From NCBI GenBank assembly GCA_002778195.1, contig PCDI01000002.1, positions 3,423,234 to 3,487,233 on the forward strand: DNA of 64,000 bases, read 5' to 3'. Below, one piece after another: positions 58,301 through 64,000 of the stretch. How positions within the stretch are numbered: the stretch's first letter is position 1; every line of letters starts with the position of its first letter. The DNA comes from Raffaelea ambrosiae (Eukaryota > Ascomycota > Sordariomycetes > Ophiostomatales > Ophiostomataceae). Below the pieces are notes generated by a model. The model was not told where the DNA came from. It ran no database searches and saw only the letters and a list, made by a program, of their open reading frames with translations. A program made the position numbers and the translations under genes.

Positions 58301-60151
58301 AGATGCAATTGCAGGCATTAGCGAACTACGCCGTCTTCGCTTTGCAAGCCTATTTTATTGCCAAACCTCCATTCCGCAGATGGGCCATTCCGCAGATGGA
58401 GATCAGACGTGCCGGTTTTCCAGACTGCCACCTCAACCCCGGGCCTCCGTGTTATTCCGTAGAAAAAGGGGGGGCCTGATGACCGTTCCGGCGGACCAGA
58501 TGCAGAACGCGGGCGGCCACGCCTGGCATGGCAAAAGGGTGGGCATAAGAACAAGACTAGATCAAGAATTGGGAAGCACCTTATTCCGGCATAGCACCAT
58601 CCCGCATCTCCGATCTCGTTGGTTCGGTTTCCCTGTCCAGGATTCCGTTCCGAGATCAGGAGAACCGAACATGAAGGGGGGCGGAGGAGAAGCTGGCGAG
58701 CGAGGGGGGAACAAAGAAAAGAGAAAATAGCAAGCGAGACTGATTGGTAGGCAGACAGAAGAGGGGGGGGGGAGAAGCAGGCACACCAAAAACACACACA
58801 CACACACACTGGAAGTCGGCACGGCAAGCAAATGCCGTTCTTCCTCGGTCGATCCATACCTGCCGACATCAAAACAACGGTGGCATACCGCAATCCTACA
58901 GCTTGATCTCAGCCAGGCACAACCTCACCTGTTTACCTTATTAGCTGACTGCGAGATGTGACGTCTATCTCTCACACTCGACTTGAATAGCAACACGTCC
59001 GCACTTTCGCCTCCCCCACAACAGCCAGGGCCTCGAACATCGTCCGTTGTCACCGACTCTCTGGCGTGCATGCGCCTCGCCTCTCGTGTACACCGTGAGC
59101 GCTGCCGCTGCGTGCCTTTTCCGTGGACACCGCAGAAGCGGTCTCTTGGCTACTCTTGTCTCATCTTAGAGCAGGCGCTCCATGTGTCTCGCAAGGTGTA
59201 ATACAGTTGGAACACTCGTCGATGGCAAAGCTGTTTGGGACTCTGCTGAAAAGAGCTCTTGCTTATTTAGGCATCTGTTCTGGAATTTCGGTATTTCGGC
59301 CAGAGACACGGGCTTACAGCCCGACACTTGATGTCTTAGATAACGCCCTTCTCTATCTACTGTGTATGATCTCCCCTGCAGAGGACATGCACAAGGATCA
59401 CAGAAGCCTCAGTCGTTGCCAGAAAGGTCTGGGTCGCCGGCATTCCCAATGGCTAACACGGCACAGGAGGCTAGCTGGCAGGAACATCAAGGGCTTACTG
59501 TGCAACCCTACGCAATATAGTATCGTGCAACATATTCGATGCCACCCACAACATTATGGAGTCCAACAATGGCCGCAAGGCCATATGGATGTCGTAAGAT
59601 GCCCACAAGTGACAGCGCAACATATTGGAGAGGGCACACTGTAAGGCCCGCTACACCCACCCCCACCCTTTGCTTTAGCTGACGCCGTTTCTCTGCAATG
59701 GCATTAGAGCCACAGTGGTAGGCCACAGGCCAAGGACCCCCCATCAAACTTCGAGAAATTTGATGGACTAAAAATTCAAGAGGAGTTGGGTCTTCTTCGT
59801 AATACGTTGCTCCTGTCCTGCTTTAATGCCGGTTTCCTCGAAGCCTGAGTAGGAAGGAGTACGAGTAGTTAGTAGATGGGTATGTCGAGAGAAACAGGAA
59901 GAAGCGAGGGAAGCTTCCCTGGTCATGAAGTTTTCAGCCCCCGGACAATTTCCCTCCACTGGTTCTTGTCTAGCGGAACAACGTTCGCCTAAACAGACGA
60001 CCCGAAAGACTGGGCTGCGACGGTGTGCAGCTCGCATCTGGCGATGACGATGGGCGGAAATTGAAAGGGAACAATGCCGCTGTGCAACTATGTACCTCGG
60101 CGACTGAAGCAGACCGAACGAGCACATGAAAAAAACAAAAATAAATAAATG

Positions 60152-60185
60152 AAATAAAATAAAATAAAATAAAATAAAATAAAAT
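60152..60185. repeat. AAAAT pentanucleotide repeat
   Basis: About seven tandem AAAAT units within an A/T-rich patch. Confidence 0.8.
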
Positions 60186-61441
60186 AGAAAAGAAAGTTTG
60201 GAAATTGTGCGCGTCAGCGTACACCGTACATATGGAAAAACAGCGATGTGCCATACCCGCACAACGCACCAGCCAGTACGGGTAACTATGATCCACCATG
60301 CCGAGAGATGAGCGGAAGCCTTCCGAGTACGGCAAGCAAGCCACCATATCAGGAAAGACATGTCATTTTGATGCTGCGATCCATCTCGGAGTCGATAGAT
60401 CGGTGCGACTGGTGTAATTTTGCGAGTCCGAGAGAGAGATGGAGCGCGAGGAGGAGAGCCTGAGTAAGACCGGCATGGCATGGCCTGACAAAGTCATTAT
60501 TGCCATGGTAAACAAAGGTCCAGACAAATTAGGCAGCGCCAAGTCCAGGCAACGACAGACACTTCGGGATGGCGGACGAACGTCTTCAGCGCAGACGTCA
60601 ATACAAGCACAGACAAGCATACCGATTCGGAAGAGACCCGCGCAGGCAAAGCAGAGACCACGTTTGCAAGCATGTGAGCTCGCGAAGCTGACACGGACAA
60701 TGGAACTGTTCCGAAGGGGCAAGGCTCCAACCCGCCTAGGATCAAGACATTGTGTGGCAATGGTGCAGACGACCCGACTCTAAGAGCCTTTCTTTTTCTC
60801 TTAAAAAGACGCCAAAAAACACCAAGGGGTGGTCAAAGGAATCATGAGAGGGGCCGTTGCTCGTTCTCGCACTTGCACAGAGCTACTATAGTACTACACC
60901 CATGCCAGCAAGCGCCAGGATCCTAGCCATTCCTGCAAAATGCCACAGTTGTGTAAGACGTAGTTATTCGTTCGTGCCTTGCCCGTATTATTAACCACTC
61001 CAGTGAGTGCTCCTATCTAGCAGCCTGGCGCACACGCTGCCCACTTGATCCCACAACTGCTGGCCATCTGGCCATCTTGCCATCCTACCATCTAACTCTC
61101 GCGCCTAGCCACACAGCTATCGGGTGCTCTGCAGCCATGCCGAGATACTCCAGGCACACTAGCCAGCCAGTTCCAGCCTGATGGCTTGACTTACACAGTT
61201 TGCACACTCGATTTCCACGTGATGACGCGACCTACCCAGCACACTGTTCCATGGTTGGGGCTGCAGATTGCCTTGCAGAACGTTACGATCAGGCCAGGGG
61301 CTCCCCTCGACACAATAATTCGCCGACAAGTAGACGGAACTTGAACGGGACAGCATTCCTTCGCGTCCTGTATATTTGCCGGCTCTGCAGAAGGATTGTC
61401 GCTACCGACACTCTCAGCAGTTCGTCATTGCGCATTTCGCC

Positions 61442-61475
<34 letters not shown>

Positions 61476-62169
61476 CGCAGAAAGAGTGAGAGGCACGTCG
61501 TGTCCCCCATCACACAAATATCGTCATGAACCAAACAAAAGACCGACCGCAGCTTCCAGCAGGTGAATGAAAACAACGGCAGCAATGTAGTGTCGTCATG
61601 CAGAGGAAAACACACAGCCACAAAAACATGAGCATATGACGAAACATCAACAACGGGTTATGAACGGCGAAACCCAGACGTGCGAAACACATGATGCTGG
61701 AGAAGTTTTCTGAAGAACGGCCATTCGAAGCGGCAGTCGCAGCGATTATGAGACCAAAGCGCAGCCAAGAAGACACCAGAAGCGGCTCGCACATTCCTCG
61801 GTTTACCCAGGGGCAAAAAGCTGTGGCCAACATATATAGTGGTAATTGGCAACCATGAAATGTGAACGGCATGAGACGAATGAGGCATTTGACGAACACG
61901 CCGTTGTTGCCCTGCTTCAATGCTGCTTCTCTACTGTCCTGCAGCAGCCGCTACTGCTACTCAGCATCTGAGTCTGGACTCTGGAGACTCTTGTGACCTG
62001 GTCGAGCCAAAAGAAGCCGTCAGAAAAGAGGGGGCGAGGCAGTTGATGGCACACACACAAAACAATAGTGTACGGCTACCCCGTCATAGGGCTCCGGGCC
62101 CAACGTGCCATGCAGCGGCCCGCTCGCCTTGGTGGTCGCCTTTGAGGATCTCGATGTGTGTCTGGCTGG

Positions 62170-62198
62170 TGTGTGTGTGTGTGTGCGCGCGCGCGCGC
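62170..62198. repeat. alternating GT/GC purine-pyrimidine tract
   Basis: (GT)n passes directly into (GC)n for about 29 bases, a sequence type able to adopt left-handed DNA. Confidence 0.75.
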
Positions 62199-64000
62199 AC
62201 AATAAGCATTTGCCGAGTGCGTGTGCCTGCGTGTGTGTTGTGCATTTTCTTTGGGGACGAAGACGAGCTGCAGACGGCGAACGCGAGGCGTTGAACGCCG
62301 TCAAGAAAGGGGGCGAGCCCTGTGCGGAAAGCGTCCTCCGCAAGCGGAAGGGCCAAATAAAACAGGGACCAGGAAAGAGATCAAAAAAAAAAAAAATTCC
62401 CCGAAAAAAAAACCCACTCAAAAAGAAAACCAATACGGGACGGCCTAGAAGCCGTTTACGGATTGCTTTTTTTTTTTTTTTTTTTTTTGCTCCTTGTCAG
62501 AGTGAAACCCAAACTAGGGGAGGAAGTAGGGCGTGTGTGGGCGGAAATGAAATCGAAGAAATGGGAAAGTTGGCCCAGTTGGCCCCTGTTTCCCATGTCC
62601 TGTACTCTTTTGGAGCAGGACCCGGCGGATATGCCCCGGGAGCAAGGTCCAAGAGGACAGGAGGCCTGGCAAAAGCCCAGAAAGGGCCCAGGCCAAAGGG
62701 AGGGGGGGGGGGGGAATAAAACTCTGAAAGCCCCAACCCATCAAGACGGCGTGTTGGCTGGGTGTGAAACGGAGACGCTGCTCGATATTACGGTCCGCGG
62801 ACGGCCCTCTTGCCAAGACGTTCTTTATACTTTTTTTTTTTCTTTACCGAAACGTTGAGAACCCATAATTCATGAGGCTCCCTTGGCTTGGTTTGTCTGA
62901 CGTGGCAGGTCCGGGTTCTTGTTGATGGACGTCTGTTGTCGAAACAAATAAGTGTTGCGAGCAGATTTCTGACTCACGACAGAGACGATACGGAGTATCT
63001 TTCCAATCGAGGAGCCACTGTGACCGTTTCTTTTGCTAACACTCTACAACGTGCTGCTTTGCTTTGGCAGGCGTTACTGTCTGCTCTACATTTATCTTTG
63101 GATGGACAGTGAACGGTGCTCTGGTTGACAAGCTGAGTATACGCAACATCCACGAGGGGGGGGGGGTTCAAGAGAGGTCTCAAAAAACTTAACAGTATCG
63201 TCTTTCTCGAGCACAAACAAAACAAAACAAAAAAGAAGACAGGGTAGGCGGTGATGTCATAAGAGAACAAAAGGGAGGAGGAGATGGGCATGGATGATGG
63301 CAAACAGGAATCCAGAGACGGAGCAAAGGAGAGAGACTCTTGACAGGCGTACAGGCATGCCATGCCAAGGCGCAAAAGACCAACATTTGCCAACCTTTTC
63401 TCGTCCGTGTATGTTGGTTGAAACCACCATGCCCCTTGGCGACTTTCGAGATCTTGGCGCATGCTCTGTTGCACTCTCCGAAAATATTGCTCTCCGCGGA
63501 CCCAGAAACAAATTCCATGGATCGTCGGCATACTGTTCATTTTTTAGCAGCCTGGCTCGAGTAAACCGAGCTTCTTTCTGTTATTTGATTATGTTGCTGA
63601 TCGAAAGAGACGACGCGGAACTGTTGCGGCAGTGCCCAGACCATTGTTGTCCATTCTAGTCCAAAATACGTTGGGGGGGGGGGGGGGTCGCGAGTCTGCG
63701 TCTCTGCTAGAATACAGACATAGTATGCGTTAGAAAGAGCGTTGGCCACCGTCCGATAACCCGTAAAATTAAAGTCGTTTATGTATCCCCCCCTGCGGAT
63801 AATTTAGTTGTAGCAAGAAGGCGTAGAGAGCAAATAGAGTTCACGTTGTTGGCATGGTAAGCCACAATGCTGATTCTCATGATACTTTTGCCTCACTTTA
63901 AACACTTTAAAAGTATGGAGACCACCAAAAACAAACAAATAGAAACCCCCAGAAATGCGCCACGGAGTACACAAATCTAGTGTGGCAAACATAACTGGGG

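Larger units (their letters stand above)
56000..64000. other. gene-free stretch, right desert part 2
   Basis: No gene is supported. Contents are an AAAAT pentamer tract (about 60152-60185), (CA)n near 58794-58810, (GA)n at 61445-61473, and a GT then GC alternating tract at 62170-62198. There are also G runs near 58763, 62702, 63156 and 63673, and near-palindromes at 56091, 60220 and 62989. A direct repeat ATTCCGCAGATGG occurs twice near 58371-58400. Frames of up to 237 codons look random. Confidence 0.55.

Noticed and set aside
58026..58730. 234-codon plus-strand frame
   Set aside because: It starts in a T-rich tract and ends in a Gly/Lys run from G- and A-rich DNA. No family resemblance.
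3204..59600. GTAAGAT/ATCTTAC heptamer as a second dispersed motif
   Set aside because: About 15 copies against roughly 8 expected is too weak by hand count. Some adjoin the TAC-N3-GTA motif and may only extend it.

Overview
The window looks like nuclear DNA of a filamentous ascomycete (Pezizomycotina, most likely Sordariomycetes). The signs are GC-rich coding sequence, short introns with GTRWGT donors, CTAAC-type branch sites and YAG acceptors, CT-rich leaders, and a set of typical fungal proteins (Dbf2/SidB kinase, a GPI2 with a long N-terminus, a Zn(II)2Cys6 regulator, a Gly/Trp-rich secreted protein). Genus cannot be fixed by eye. I saw no rRNA, tRNA, CRISPR array, transposase or reverse transcriptase.

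Layout. Eight protein genes are supported, all between about 17.9 and 50.7 kb. In order: NSE3/MAGE subunit of SMC5-6 (minus, 17917-19569); an uncharacterised protein with paired zinc modules (minus, 20044-21729); SF3B5, a U2 snRNP SF3b subunit (plus, 22293-22706); GPI2/PIG-C of GPI-anchor synthesis (plus, 23214-25604); the Dbf2/Sid2 NDR-family kinase (plus, 26510-28771); a small secreted, membrane-anchored Cys/Gly/Trp-rich protein (plus, 33418-34472); MED17 of Mediator (minus, 35244-37990); and a Zn(II)2Cys6 transcription factor with polyglutamine tracts (minus, 48832-50669). Seven have exon structures or open frames that join cleanly in phase. A possible exon fragment touches the left edge.

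The genes do not form one pathway. The 17.9-38 kb block is a normal housekeeping stretch: genome maintenance, splicing, GPI anchors, mitotic exit and septation, and transcription. It is flanked by three long stretches without recognisable genes: 1-17.9 kb, 38-48.8 kb and 50.7-64 kb. These hold many microsatellites, short minisatellites and long G runs.

The most striking unexplained signal is a family of short near-palindromes, TAC-N3-GTA (mainly TACTATGTA/TACATAGTA, TACTTTGTA, TACGGTGTA, TACAATGTA). It occurs dozens of times in the gene-free DNA and, by eye, never inside the eight genes. The second is an open frame of 267 codons that continues in frame after the DBF2 stop codon, with that stop sitting in the loop of a 7-bp hairpin. 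Counts were made by reading, not by program.
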